A stretch of 64,000 nt of DNA from Sphingomonadales bacterium UBA6157 (GCA_002423025.1 DIUN01000013.1:4388-68387), one strand, 5' to 3'. Shown: positions 32,278-41,636, counted from the first letter of the stretch. A program made the numbers and translations. The notes: generated by a model from the letters alone, not told the origin.

Positions 32278-33348
32278 ATGAACGAACGCCAGCAGCAATT
32301 TTCCGGCACCGGAGACGTCAGGACCGGGCAGGAGATCGACCCGGCCCGCCTCGCCGCGTGGATGGAAGCCAATGTCGAGGGCTTCGCCGGGCCGCTGCGC
32401 ATCGAGCAATTCAAGGGCGGCCAGTCCAACCCGACCTACAAGCTCATCGCGCCGAAGCAGAATTATGTGCTGCGCCGCAAGCCGCCCGGCGTGCTGCTGC
32501 CCAGCGCGCACGCGGTTGACCGGGAATATCGCGTCATCACTGCTCTGCACGGCGCCGGCTTCCCCGCCCCGCGCACCTTTGGCCTGTGCCTTGACGAGAG
32601 CGTCATCGGCACCTGGTTTTATGTCATGGACTGTGTGGAAGGCCGGGTGATCTGGGACCCGACGTTCCCCGATGTGCCGCGCGAGGCCCGCCGCGCCTAT
32701 TTCGAGGCGATGAACAACACGCTGGCCGATCTGCACATGATCGATGTTGAAAAGGCCGGCCTTTCGGATTTCGGCAAGCCCGGCAATTATTTCGTCCGCC
32801 AGATCGGCCGCTGGTCCCGCCAGTATCTCGAAGACGAGCAGGCCGGGCGCGTGCCGGCCATGGACCGGCTGGTGGAATGGCTGCCCGCCAACATCCCGGA
32901 AGGCGATGAAGTGAGCGTTGTCCATGGCGATTACCGCTGTGACAACATGATCTTCCACCCGACCGAGCCCAAGGTGGCGGCGGTGCTGGACTGGGAGCTC
33001 TCCACCCTCGGGCATCCGCTGGCCGATTTCAGCTATCATCTGATGATGTATCGCATGCCCAGCGCCACCACGACCGGGCTGGCCGGCTATGATCTTGAGG
33101 CCCTCGGCATCCCTAGCGAAGCCGAATATGTGGCAAGCTATTGCCGCCGCACCGGTCGCGACGGCATCCCCAACCTCGATTTCTATGTGGCCTACAACAT
33201 GTTCCGGCTCGCCGGGATCATCCACGGCATCCGCGGCCGGGTCGTGCGCGGCACCGCCGCCAGCGCTCATGCCAAAAAGACCTCGGAAGGGCTGGAAGTG
33301 CTGGCAAATCTAGCCTGGGAACAGGCCGTGAAGGTCGGCGCCAAATAG
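32278..33348 (+). CDS. Phosphotransferase family protein (APH fold, ACAD10-like)
   Basis: This 356-residue kinase-like protein has the aminoglycoside phosphotransferase fold: an N-lobe with GGQSNPTYKL and YVLRRKPPG, the catalytic loop VVHGDYRCDNMIFHP and the metal-binding DWELSTLGHPLADFSYHL. This form (HGDYRxDN) is typical of ACAD10/11-type kinases that phosphorylate 4-hydroxyacyl-CoAs before dehydration in catabolism. No acyl-CoA dehydrogenase is adjacent, so the substrate stays open. GAGG lies ahead of the ATG at 32278. Confidence 0.88.
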   Translation: MNERQQQFSGTGDVRTGQEIDPARLAAWMEANVEGFAGPLRIEQFKGGQSNPTYKLIAPKQNYVLRRKPPGVLLPSAHAVDREYRVITALHGAGFPAPRTFGLCLDESVIGTWFYVMDCVEGRVIWDPTFPDVPREARRAYFEAMNNTLADLHMIDVEKAGLSDFGKPGNYFVRQIGRWSRQYLEDEQAGRVPAMDRLVEWLPANIPEGDEVSVVHGDYRCDNMIFHPTEPKVAAVLDWELSTLGHPLADFSYHLMMYRMPSATTTGLAGYDLEALGIPSEAEYVASYCRRTGRDGIPNLDFYVAYNMFRLAGIIHGIRGRVVRGTAASAHAKKTSEGLEVLANLAWEQAVKVGAK

Positions 33349-33351
33349 CGC

Positions 33352-33390
33352 GGCTGTATCCCCTCCCTGCTTCCGGGAGGGGATACAGCC
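33352..33390. terminator. Long perfect hairpin between convergent genes
   Basis: A perfect 16-bp stem (33352-33367 with 33375-33390) and a 7-base loop fill the gap between the phosphotransferase stop and the CorC-type stop. Its symmetry suits a two-way terminator, though no T run follows. Confidence 0.65.
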
Positions 33391-34692
33391 TCAGCGAATG
33401 TCGCGGCTGGCCAGCACCTTGTCGACCTTGCGCCCATCCATGTCGATGATCTCGAAGCGCCAGCGTGAATGGTGGAAGCTCTCGCCGGTTTCCGGCAGGT
33501 GCCGCAGCCTGTCGAGCACGAAACCCGCCACCGTCTCGTAATCGCGGTCATCGGCCAGCTCGAAGCCGAGCCGGTCCGCCATCTCGTCTGCCGGCAGCGA
33601 ACCGCTGAACAGCCAGCTGCCGTCATCCCGCTCCACGACTGGTGGATCATTGGCATCATCGACATCGGAACGGAACTCGCCGGCAATGGCGGCGAGCAGG
33701 TCCGCCGGCGTCACAATGCCTTCGAAATGGCCATATTCATCATGCACCAGCGCGATCGGGATGGCGGCATCGCGCAGCACGGCGAGCGCATCCACGGCGT
33801 CGATGACATCGGGGATGATCGGCGCCGGCTGGGCCAGTGCCTCCAGATCGAGCGGGCGGCCCTCGATGAGCGCCTGCACCACATCGCGCGCCTGCAGCAC
33901 GCCGATGATGTCATCCACCGTGCCGCGCGCCACCGGCAGCCGCGTGTGCGGCGTGCGCGCCAGATGCGCGCGGATGGCGGCTTCATCGCTGTTGGCATCG
34001 AGCCAGTCGATCTGGCCGCGCGGCGTCATCACGCCGCGCACGCGCCGGTCCGCCAGCCGCATGATGCCCGAGATCATCTGCCGCTCGCTCTGCTCGATGA
34101 TGCCGGCGGTTTCGGCCTCCGCCACCACCGAGCGCAGTTCCTCCTCGGTCACCCGGTTGTCCCCGCCCTGCGCCTGGCCGAGCAGCTTGAACACCAGCCG
34201 GGTCGAGTGGTCCATCGCCCAGACTGCCGGGGTGGCGATGCGCGCCACCAGCGACATGAACGGCGCCACCATCGCGGCAATGGTTTCAGGCGAACGCAGC
34301 GCAAACTGCTTGGGCACCAGCTCACCGATGATGAGCGACATATAAGTTGCCAGCACGATGACGGAGCTGAAGCCGATTTCTTCGGCCAGCTCAGGCGCAA
34401 CGCCGAACCAGCCCGTCAGCCGCTCGCCGACCGGCGCGGCCAGCGTGGCGCCCGAATAGGCGCCGTTGACGATACCGACGAGGGTGATGCCGATCTGCAC
34501 GGCCGAAAGGAAGCTGCCGGGGCTCTCGGCCAATGCCAGCGCCGTGCGGGCGCCGCGCACCCCTGCCCCGGCCATGCCGCGCAAGCGGGGCCGGCGTGAC
34601 GAGACAATGGCCATCTCCGACATGGCGAAGAAACCGTTGAGCAGGATCAGCGCCACGATAATGGCGACATCCAACCAGGGGAAAGGCTGCAT
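33391..34692 (-). CDS. HlyC/CorC (TlyC) family membrane protein with CBS pair
   Basis: This 433-residue protein has a DUF21/CNNM membrane domain with three or four spans (about 1-190), two CBS domains (about 205-330; RVRGVMTPRGQIDWLD, LPVARGTVDDIIGVLQARD) and a C-terminal CorC_HlyC domain (about 345-430). Family members act in Mg2+ or Co2+ efflux; the old haemolysin label is poorly founded. I prefer the ATG at 34692, with GGAG upstream; an ATG at 34731 has AGGAGG only one base before it. Confidence 0.9.
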   Translation of the reverse strand: MQPFPWLDVAIIVALILLNGFFAMSEMAIVSSRRPRLRGMAGAGVRGARTALALAESPGSFLSAVQIGITLVGIVNGAYSGATLAAPVGERLTGWFGVAPELAEEIGFSSVIVLATYMSLIIGELVPKQFALRSPETIAAMVAPFMSLVARIATPAVWAMDHSTRLVFKLLGQAQGGDNRVTEEELRSVVAEAETAGIIEQSERQMISGIMRLADRRVRGVMTPRGQIDWLDANSDEAAIRAHLARTPHTRLPVARGTVDDIIGVLQARDVVQALIEGRPLDLEALAQPAPIIPDVIDAVDALAVLRDAAIPIALVHDEYGHFEGIVTPADLLAAIAGEFRSDVDDANDPPVVERDDGSWLFSGSLPADEMADRLGFELADDRDYETVAGFVLDRLRHLPETGESFHHSRWRFEIIDMDGRKVDKVLASRDIR

Positions 34693-34880
34693 TGGCTCCG
34701 AAAGGCGGCGCGGGGCGTACGGCCCGCTCATGCCTCCTCACTATAGCCAAACGGCTCCGTTGCGAAGGGGGCTGTTCATGTTGGGCTCACCGCCAAGGTC
34801 TATTGGGGAGCCATCGCTGCCTCGCAGTGTGCGCACGATCGCTGACAGGCGGGGGCGGCAGCAAGATCAGGAGCCACAAC

Positions 34881-35570
34881 ATGATGAAATCCAACAAGAT
34901 GCTTATCGGCGGCATCATCGCCAGCCTCGCGCTCAGCGGCTGCGTCACCAACCCCGACACCGGGGACAAGAAGCTTTCCCGTGCCGGCGGCGGCGCGCTG
35001 GCCGGTGCCGGCGCAGGCGCGCTGCTTGGCGTGCTGCTCGGCGGCCGCAACAACCGTGCTGAAGTGCTGATCGGCACCGGCATCGGCGCCATCGCCGGCG
35101 GCGCCATCGGCGGCTACATGGACAAGCAGGAGCGCGAGCTGCGCGACCGCACCGCCAACACCGGCATCGATGTCGTCCGTGAGGGTGACGATATCAACCT
35201 GCGCATGCCCTCCGGCATCACCTTCGATTTCAACTCGGCGATGGTGAAGCCCGAGGCGCGCACGTCGCTTGACCAGGTGGCGCAGACCCTTGTGAGCTAC
35301 CAGTCCACCTTCATCGATGTTTCGGGCCACACCGATTCGATCGGCACCGCCGCCGTGAACCAGGAGCTCTCCGAGCGCCGCGCCAAGGCCGTGGCGGACT
35401 ATCTGGTCTATCGCGGCGTCAACAGCGCCCGCATCGCCACCCGCGGCTATGGCGCGCAGTTCCCGATTGCCAGCAATGACAGCGAGGATGGCCGCGCCCA
35501 GAACCGCCGCGTCGAGATCAAGCTCTCGCCGATCTCCGAGCAGGACATGCAGGCCAACCGGCCGAACTGA
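34881..35570 (+). CDS. OmpA family lipoprotein (YiaD-like)
   Basis: This 229-residue outer-membrane lipoprotein has lipobox LSGC (near residue 20), a glycine-zipper region with repeated AGAGAGALLGVLLGG and IGAIAGGAIGGYMD steps (about 34-85), and a C-terminal OmpA domain (about 115-220) with the peptidoglycan-binding VSGHTDSIGTAAVNQELSERRA and RVEIKLSP. It should tether the outer membrane to the cell wall. AGGAG precedes the first ATG; a second ATG follows directly. Confidence 0.93.
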   Translation: MMKSNKMLIGGIIASLALSGCVTNPDTGDKKLSRAGGGALAGAGAGALLGVLLGGRNNRAEVLIGTGIGAIAGGAIGGYMDKQERELRDRTANTGIDVVREGDDINLRMPSGITFDFNSAMVKPEARTSLDQVAQTLVSYQSTFIDVSGHTDSIGTAAVNQELSERRAKAVADYLVYRGVNSARIATRGYGAQFPIASNDSEDGRAQNRRVEIKLSPISEQDMQANRPN

Positions 35571-35578
35571 GGCAGCAT

Positions 35579-35603
35579 CTCCCTTCCCCTCGCGGGGAGG
35601 GAG
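35579..35603. terminator. Hairpin between the OmpA lipoprotein and pheT
   Basis: A ten-pair stem with one bulged base (35579-35589 with 35594-35603) and a 4-base loop lies between the convergent stops. On the plus strand it is followed by TGTTTCT. Confidence 0.55.
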
Positions 35604-35608
35604 TGTTT

Positions 35609-38005
35609 CTAGCCGCGCAGCACCGCCCCGAGCTTGGCGGCAGCGGCCACCACCTTGGCGCTCACCGCCTCGATCTCGGCATCGGTGAAGCTCTTCTCGC
35701 CCGGCTGCATCGTGACTTCGATGGCAAGGCTGACCTTCCCGGCGCCAATCGCCGGGCCGGCAAAGCGATCGAACAGCCGCACGCCAGTAATCAGCGCCTT
35801 GTCCGCACCAGCCGCTGCCCGCATCAGCGCATCCGCCGCCAGCGTCTCATCCGCCACAAAGGCGAAATCGCGCGTCAGCGCCTGCAGCGCCGGTGGCGCA
35901 TAGGCGCCGCGGGCATTGCGGCCGCGCGCCGGTGGCAAGGCGTCGAGATACAGCTCCACCGCCGCCACCGGGCCCTTGACGTCAAAGGCCGCAACCGTCG
36001 CCGGATGCAGCAGCCCGAAATCGGCCAGCACGGCCTTGCCCAGCGCCAGCCGGCCGGCGCGGCCGGGGTGCCACCAGCCATCGACAGGCGGCAGCACGCT
36101 CAGCCGGTCCACCGGGGCGCCGGCCACGGCCAGCGCCGCCAGCGCCTCGGCCTTGGCATCATAGGCATCAAAGCTCTTTGCCGCGCCGGTCTGCCAGCCG
36201 CGCGGAGCGGCTTCGCCGGCCAGCAGCAGCGCCGCGCCGGGGCGCTCGCCGCCGGCAAGGTAGCGCTGGCCCAGCTCGAACAGCCGCACGCCGGCCGCAC
36301 CGCGATCGGCATTGCGCCGCGCCGCCGCCAACAGGCCGGGGAGCAGCGAGGGGCGCATCGCCGCCATGTCTGCCGAAATCGGGTTGGCGAGAGTCCAGGC
36401 TGCGCCACCAAAGGCCTCTGCCTGCGCCGGTGGCAGGAAGCTCCAGGTGATCGCCTCATCAAGGCCGCGTGCCGCCAGCGCCCGGCGCAAGCGGCGCTCG
36501 CGCTTCTGGGCCGGGGTGGCCGTGGGCAAGGCGACGCCGTCCAGGCGCGGCAGCGGCGCTGCCATTACCCGGTCAAGGCCATGAATGCGCACGACTTCTT
36601 CCACCAGGTCGGCCTCGCCATCCCAGCTTTCCGTGGCGCCGGCGACGCCGACATCGCGGCGCCAGCTTGGCACTGTCACCTGCCAGACATCCCCCCTGGT
36701 CACGCCAAAGCCGAGGCGCGTGAGAATCGCGGCCTGCTCGGCCTCCGGCACATCGAGGCCGGCCAGCCCGAGCACGCGGGAGGGGCGATAGGAGACGATC
36801 TTGCCAGCCACCGGCAGCGTGCCGGCCACGGCGAGCTGCGAGGCCTCGCCGCCGCACAGGTCCAGCACCATGCGCGTGGCAATATCGAGCCCGGCCTCGA
36901 CAAAGCCGGGGTCGACACCGCGCTCGAAGCGGGCGCGGGCATCCGAGCTGATGCCGAGCTTGCGCCCGGTCGCGCCGATGCGCTCGGGGGTGAAATACGC
37001 CGATTCGATCAGCACTTCGGTGGTCGTCTCGGAGCAACCGCTGGCCATGCCGCCCATGATACCACCAATGTCCTGCACCACGGCGTCATCGGCGATCACG
37101 GTCATGCTGGCATCGAGCGTGTAGGTCTTGCCGTTGAGCGCCTCCATGGTCTCACCGTCGCGGGCGCGGCGTGCGGTCAGCCCACCGCTCAGCGTGGCGA
37201 CATCATAAACGTGCAGCGGCCGGCCATAGGCCATGCTCATGTAGTTGGTCACATCGACCAGCGCCGAGATCGGGCGCAGGCCCACGGCCCGCAGGCGCGC
37301 CTGCAGCCATTCTGGCGAAGGCCCATTGACCAGACCGCGAACGCTGCGCGCCAGAAACGCCGGGCAACCTTCCGCATCATGGGTGGAAACCGGCACGCTG
37401 CATGGGAAAGCGCCCGGCAGCGGCGCCATCACTGGCTCGCGCAGGGTGCCAAGGCCGAGCGCCGCCAGATCACGCGCAATGCCGTGCACGCCCATGCAAT
37501 CCTGCCGGTTCGGCGTGATCGCGACTTCGATCACCGGGTCGCCCAGCCCGGCCCAATCGGCGTAGCGCACGCCCACCGGCGCATCGTCCGGCAGCTCGAT
37601 GATGCCGTTGTGCTCCTCGGACAGCTCAAGCTCGCGCATCGAGCACATCATGCCGTTGGAGGTGACGCCGCGAATGGCCGCCACCTTCAGAGTCACGTCC
37701 AGCCCCGGCACATAGGCGCCGGGCGCGCCGAACACGCCCTTCATGCCCGCACGGGCGTTGGGCGCGCCGCACACCACCTGCAGCGGCTCGCCACTGCCGG
37801 TGGAAACCATGAGCACCTGCAGCTTGTCCGCCTGCGGGTGGCGCTCGGCACTGAGCACTTCAGCGATGGTGAAGGCCGCCAGCTTGGCAGCGGCATCCTC
37901 GACGCCTTCCACTTCCAGTCCGGCGCGGGTCAGCCCTTCGGTGATCTGCTCAAGCGTCGCTTCGGTTTCGAGATGCTCGCGGAGCCAGGAGAGGGTGAAC
38001 TTCAT
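35609..38005 (-). CDS. pheT: Phenylalanine--tRNA ligase beta subunit
   Basis: PheT is the large, tRNA-binding subunit of the heterotetrameric phenylalanyl-tRNA synthetase. The 798-residue protein has the N-terminal tRNA-binding OB domain (about 40-150, HPQADKLQVLMVSTG), the B3/B4 editing domain (about 210-380), the B5 domain (about 400-470), the catalytic-like core and the FDX-ACB anticodon domain at the C-terminus. Its ATG overlaps the pheS stop by four bases. It is convergent with the OmpA lipoprotein gene. Confidence 0.97.
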   Translation of the reverse strand: MKFTLSWLREHLETEATLEQITEGLTRAGLEVEGVEDAAAKLAAFTIAEVLSAERHPQADKLQVLMVSTGSGEPLQVVCGAPNARAGMKGVFGAPGAYVPGLDVTLKVAAIRGVTSNGMMCSMRELELSEEHNGIIELPDDAPVGVRYADWAGLGDPVIEVAITPNRQDCMGVHGIARDLAALGLGTLREPVMAPLPGAFPCSVPVSTHDAEGCPAFLARSVRGLVNGPSPEWLQARLRAVGLRPISALVDVTNYMSMAYGRPLHVYDVATLSGGLTARRARDGETMEALNGKTYTLDASMTVIADDAVVQDIGGIMGGMASGCSETTTEVLIESAYFTPERIGATGRKLGISSDARARFERGVDPGFVEAGLDIATRMVLDLCGGEASQLAVAGTLPVAGKIVSYRPSRVLGLAGLDVPEAEQAAILTRLGFGVTRGDVWQVTVPSWRRDVGVAGATESWDGEADLVEEVVRIHGLDRVMAAPLPRLDGVALPTATPAQKRERRLRRALAARGLDEAITWSFLPPAQAEAFGGAAWTLANPISADMAAMRPSLLPGLLAAARRNADRGAAGVRLFELGQRYLAGGERPGAALLLAGEAAPRGWQTGAAKSFDAYDAKAEALAALAVAGAPVDRLSVLPPVDGWWHPGRAGRLALGKAVLADFGLLHPATVAAFDVKGPVAAVELYLDALPPARGRNARGAYAPPALQALTRDFAFVADETLAADALMRAAAGADKALITGVRLFDRFAGPAIGAGKVSLAIEVTMQPGEKSFTDAEIEAVSAKVVAAAAKLGAVLRG

Positions 38006-39084
38006 GCCCCGACTCCCCCGCTGAGCGTGGGCACATCAAACGCCGAGAAGCCATGGTGCCTGAGCCAGCGCAGATCGGCATCGAAGAAGGCGCGCAAGTC
38101 GTTCATCCCATATTTCAGCATGGCCAGGCGATCGACACCGGTGCCAAAGGCGAAGCCCTGATATTCCGTCGGGTCGAGCCCGCACGCTGCGATCACCCGC
38201 GGGTGGACCATGCCGCTGCCCAGCACTTCCAGCCACTTGTCCACGTCGCCGGCACCGGCCGGCTTGCCCGTTTTGGAGGAGTAGCCAACGTCCACTTCCA
38301 CCGAAGGCTCGGTGAAGGGAAAATAGCTGGGGCGGAAGCGCAGCGCCACGTCATCGACTTCAAAGAACGCCTTGATGAAGGTTTCCAGCGTCCAGCGCAG
38401 CTGTGCCAGGGTGGTGCCCTTGTCGATGACAAGTCCCTCGATCTGGTGGAACATCGGCGTGTGCGTGGCATCGGAATCAGCCCGGTAGACCCGGCCCGGC
38501 GCAATGATGCGGATCGGCGGCTTCTGGCTCATCATCGTGCGGATCTGCACCGGCGAGGTGTGGGTACGCAGCAGCATCCGGTGCTCGGCGCCCTCTGCCT
38601 CGGGGAAATAGAATGTGTCGTGCATGGCCCGGGCCGGGTGGCTCTCGGGAATGTTGAGCGCGCTGAAATTGTGCCAATCATCCTCGATCTCAGGGCCGGT
38701 AGCGACAGCAAAGCCCAGATCGGCGAAAATCTCGGCCAGTTCGTCCATGACCTGCGAAACCGGGTGGACAGAGCCGATCAGCGCCGGTGCCACCGGCAAG
38801 GTCATGTCCTGCCGCTCGGCCGCCAGCTTGGCGTTCATCGCCTCGGCATCCAGCGCCCCCTTCCGGGCGGCGAGCGCGGCAGCAACAGCCTCGCGCAGCC
38901 CATTGAGCCGCGGGCCCTGCACGGTGCGCTCCTCGGGGCTCATGCCGCCAAGCGTCTTCAACAGCGCCGTGACGCTGCCGGACTTGCCCATGGCGGCAAC
39001 ACGCACAGCCTCCAGCGCCTCGGGGCTGGCAGCGGCGGCGATCTGGCCAAGAATGTCGGCCTGCAGGGTATCGGTGGTCATCAT
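38002..39084 (-). CDS. pheS: Phenylalanine--tRNA ligase alpha subunit
   Basis: PheS is the catalytic class II subunit charging tRNA-Phe. The 360-residue protein has an N-terminal coiled coil (about 1-85), then HPVSQVMDELAEIFADLGF, DDWHNFSALNIPESHPARAMHDTFYF (motif 1 region), RTHTSPVQIRTM and the motif 3 block GFAFGTGVDRLAMLKYG. It overlaps pheT by four bases. An intrinsic terminator lies 64 bases upstream, after rplT, so it may have a separate promoter or depend on read-through. Confidence 0.97.
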   Translation of the reverse strand: MMTTDTLQADILGQIAAAASPEALEAVRVAAMGKSGSVTALLKTLGGMSPEERTVQGPRLNGLREAVAAALAARKGALDAEAMNAKLAAERQDMTLPVAPALIGSVHPVSQVMDELAEIFADLGFAVATGPEIEDDWHNFSALNIPESHPARAMHDTFYFPEAEGAEHRMLLRTHTSPVQIRTMMSQKPPIRIIAPGRVYRADSDATHTPMFHQIEGLVIDKGTTLAQLRWTLETFIKAFFEVDDVALRFRPSYFPFTEPSVEVDVGYSSKTGKPAGAGDVDKWLEVLGSGMVHPRVIAACGLDPTEYQGFAFGTGVDRLAMLKYGMNDLRAFFDADLRWLRHHGFSAFDVPTLSGGVGA

Positions 39085-39147
39085 ATTCCCCAGAAACGCT
39101 GCTACCGACGGCGCGGGAGCAGCGCCACGCGGTTAGCCGCTGCGGCG

Positions 39148-39188
39148 CAAAAACAAAAGGGGCGCGGAAGTTTCCCCCCGCGCCCCTT
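39148..39188 (-). terminator. Intrinsic terminator or attenuator between rplT and pheS
   Basis: On the minus strand a perfect 11-bp GC-rich stem (39178-39188 with 39157-39167) is followed at once by TTTTGTTTTT. This is the best rho-independent terminator in the window. It lies downstream of rplT and upstream of pheS. Confidence 0.8.
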
Positions 39189-39210
39189 GATGTCCGAATG
39201 GCGGAACTGC

Positions 39211-39588
39211 TTACGCAGCGGCCGCCAGCTTGGCATCAAGCGCGGCCTGGGCCTGCGCGATGATTGCCTTGAAGGTTTCCGGCTCGTGCATCGCCATGTC
39301 GGCCATGATCTTGCGGTCGATTTCGATGCCGGCAAGCTTGGTGCCGTGCATGAAGACGCCGTAGGTCAGGCCCTGTTCGCGCACAGCAGCGTTGATGCGC
39401 TGGATCCAGATGGCGCGGAAGCTGCGCTTCTTTACCTTGCGATCGCGATAGGCGTACTGGCCGGCCTTTTCGACGGCCTGCTTGGCGATGCGGATCGTGT
39501 TCTTGCGACGGCCATAATAGCCCTTCGCCTGATCGAGGATGCGCTTGTGACGAGCGTGAGTCGTCGTACCACGTTTGACGCGTGCCAT
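39211..39588 (-). CDS. rplT: 50S ribosomal protein L20
   Basis: L20 binds 23S rRNA early in assembly and represses its own operon in several bacteria. The 125-residue basic protein begins MARVKRGTTTHARHKRIL and contains GYYGRRKNTIRIAKQAVEKAGQYAYRDRKVKKR and WIQRINAAVREQGLTYGVFM, all standard. It ends in an Ala/Lys-rich tail. It follows rpmI by 12 bases. Confidence 0.98.
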   Translation of the reverse strand: MARVKRGTTTHARHKRILDQAKGYYGRRKNTIRIAKQAVEKAGQYAYRDRKVKKRSFRAIWIQRINAAVREQGLTYGVFMHGTKLAGIEIDRKIMADMAMHEPETFKAIIAQAQAALDAKLAAAA

Positions 39589-39600
39589 TTTCCGGCCTCC

Positions 39601-39804
39601 TTACTTAAGACCGTACGGGGCCCAGAGCTTCACCCGTGGCGTATCCGCCTCGGAGAGCACACTGGTACCGCGATTCTGGCGGATGTACTTTGCATTGTGG
39701 CTGATCAAACGGTGGCGCTTTCCAGCGACGCCGTGCTTGAGCTTGCCGGAGGCGGTGAGCTTGAAGCGCTTCTTCACACCGCTCTTGGTCTTGAGCTTGG
39801 GCAT
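39601..39804 (-). CDS. rpmI: 50S ribosomal protein L35
   Basis: This 67-residue basic protein starts MPKLKTKSGVKKRFKLTASGKLK and contains HRLISHNAKYIRQNRGT, the family hallmarks. AGGAG lies six bases before the ATG. It is the first gene of rpmI-rplT; infC, which often precedes it, is not here and a GMC oxidoreductase gene lies upstream instead. Confidence 0.98.
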   Translation of the reverse strand: MPKLKTKSGVKKRFKLTASGKLKHGVAGKRHRLISHNAKYIRQNRGTSVLSEADTPRVKLWAPYGLK

Positions 39805-39881
39805 TTCGGTCTCCTAAGGACGCAACATCGAACAAACACGGCAGCCCATTCAGCCGGCTTGTTCTGTCATGCGAGGGGCGG

Positions 39882-39910
39882 GCTATAACGAAGCACTGGC
39901 CGGGGGGCAA
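39882..39910 (-). promoter_or_regulatory. Candidate sigma70-type promoter of rpmI-rplT
   Basis: On the minus strand TTGCCC (39905-39910) and TATAGC (39882-39887) are 17 bases apart, about 78 bases ahead of rpmI. Each matches four of six consensus bases. Confidence 0.4.
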
Positions 39911-39943
39911 GCCCCATGCCGGTACCACGCCTGTTGCCGTGGT

Positions 39944-41563
39944 TCAGGCAGGCTCGGCCCGGATCGCGTCGCTGATCTTTTCCGCGATCATGATCGTCGC
40001 GGCATTGGTGTTGCCGCTGACCAGCCGCGGCATGACAGAGGCATCGACAACGCGCAGCCCGGCGATGCCATGCACCCGCCCCGCCGGATCGACCACCGCG
40101 CCGCCATCGCCGGCCTGGCCCATGCGGCAGGTGCCGACGGGATGGTACAGTGTCGATCCCGTCTCGCGTGCGAACTCCAGCAGCGCCGCGTCGTCAGCGG
40201 CGGCATCCCCCGGCATGGTTTCATGGTCCACGTAACCCGCCAGAGCCTTGGTGTGCCCCAGCGCGCGGCCCCATTTCAGCCCGGCCACGATCGTCGCCTG
40301 GTCCATCGCATCCGAAAGATAGTTGGGCCGGATCGCCGGCGGCGCAAACGGATCGGCCGAGCGCACATGGATCGTGCCACGGCTTTCGGGCCGCAACTGG
40401 CACGGCGCGATCGTCAGGCCGGGAGCGTCCTCCAGCGTCATTTCCCCCGTCGTCGCCATGGTGGCGAAATCCGCCGTCGCCGGTGCAATGTGATATTGCA
40501 CGTCCGGCCCCGACAGGCCCGGCCGCGTCCGCACATAGGCCTGCACATGCGCCGCCGACATGGTCAGCAGTCCGCGCCGCGCCGCCGCATATTTCGCCGC
40601 CTCGACGACCAGCCGCCAGCCGCGGCTCGATGCGTTCGAGCTCGGCGCACCCGGCTTCAGGCGGAACTGCATGCCGACCATATAATGGTCCTGCATATTG
40701 CCGCCGACTCCGGGCAAGGCATGGCGAACCGGGATCCCCGCCGCCGCCAGCACCGCGGGGTCGCCGATTCCCGACAGTTCGAGCAGTTGCGGTGAATTGA
40801 CCGCGCCGCCGCACAGGATCACCTCGCGCCGCGCCTTGGCGGTGATGCTTTTGCCGTTCTGAGTATAGCGCACGCCCGTGGCGCGCATGCCCTCGAAGGT
40901 CACCGTCTCGGCCTGGGCGCGAATCTCCAGCGTCAGGTTCGATCGCCCCAGCGCCGGCCGCAGATAGGCCATCGCCGCCGACCAGCGCCGGCCGTTGTGC
41001 ATGGTCATCTGGAAATAGCTGATGCCATCCTGCGACGCGCCGTTGATGTCGTCATTGAACGGCAGGCCCAGCTCGACGCCGCCCTCGATGCAGGCATCGC
41101 TGACAGGGTGGCGGTCCCGCGGGTCGCTGACATGCAGCGGCCCATCATTGCCGTGCAGTTCGTCGCGCAACCGCTCGTTGTTCTCGGCACGGCGGAAATA
41201 GGGCAGGCAATCGGCATAGCCCCAGCCGGTGCAACCCAGCTGCGACCAGCCATCGAAATCGGCCGCCTGGCCGCGCACATACAACAGCCCGTTGATGCTC
41301 GACGAGCCGCCCAGCACCTTGCCGCGCGGCCAGACATGGGCGCGGTTGCCGCTGGTCGGATCGACTTCGGTATCGAACAGCCAGTTGACCTTGGGATCCT
41401 TCAACGTCGTCGCATAGCCGACGGGAATATGGATCATCGGGCTCGTATCCTTGCCGCCGGCTTCCAGCAGCAGCACGGAATATCGCCCGTCCTCGGTCAG
41501 CCGGTTGGCCAGCACGCACCCGGCGCTGCCCGCGCCGATGATGATGAAGTCATGGTCATGCAT
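39944..41563 (-). CDS. GMC family FAD-dependent oxidoreductase
   Basis: This 539-residue protein is a glucose-methanol-choline oxidoreductase, closest in look to choline or alcohol dehydrogenases. The ADP-binding motif is IIIGAGSAGCVLANRL with LLLEAGG. The GMC signatures are WPRGKVLGGSSSINGLLYVRG and GGAVNSPQLLELSGIGD. The C-terminal catalytic block YHPVGTCRMG contains the active-site histidine, with NTNAATIMIAEK near the end. It should oxidise a primary alcohol, polyol or aromatic alcohol and reduce a quinone or dye. Start chosen at MHDHDF; a GTG at 41602 is possible. Confidence 0.92.
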   Translation of the reverse strand: MHDHDFIIIGAGSAGCVLANRLTEDGRYSVLLLEAGGKDTSPMIHIPVGYATTLKDPKVNWLFDTEVDPTSGNRAHVWPRGKVLGGSSSINGLLYVRGQAADFDGWSQLGCTGWGYADCLPYFRRAENNERLRDELHGNDGPLHVSDPRDRHPVSDACIEGGVELGLPFNDDINGASQDGISYFQMTMHNGRRWSAAMAYLRPALGRSNLTLEIRAQAETVTFEGMRATGVRYTQNGKSITAKARREVILCGGAVNSPQLLELSGIGDPAVLAAAGIPVRHALPGVGGNMQDHYMVGMQFRLKPGAPSSNASSRGWRLVVEAAKYAAARRGLLTMSAAHVQAYVRTRPGLSGPDVQYHIAPATADFATMATTGEMTLEDAPGLTIAPCQLRPESRGTIHVRSADPFAPPAIRPNYLSDAMDQATIVAGLKWGRALGHTKALAGYVDHETMPGDAAADDAALLEFARETGSTLYHPVGTCRMGQAGDGGAVVDPAGRVHGIAGLRVVDASVMPRLVSGNTNAATIMIAEKISDAIRAEPA

Positions 41564-41636
41564 CGTCGCCGCATCCTTCCCGATGGATGGCGCAGCCGAC
41601 ACCCTTTGGCGCTGTGGCGCAAGCCTGCGAACTTGC

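Noticed and set aside
35603..38161. 852-codon open frame on the plus strand
   Set aside because: It lies antisense to pheT and the start of pheS, which have full family homology. It shows no domain and is rich in Arg, His, Gly and Ala as expected for a GC-rich shadow frame.
38053..39888. 611-codon plus-strand frame
   Set aside because: Antisense to pheS, rplT and rpmI; no recognisable domain.
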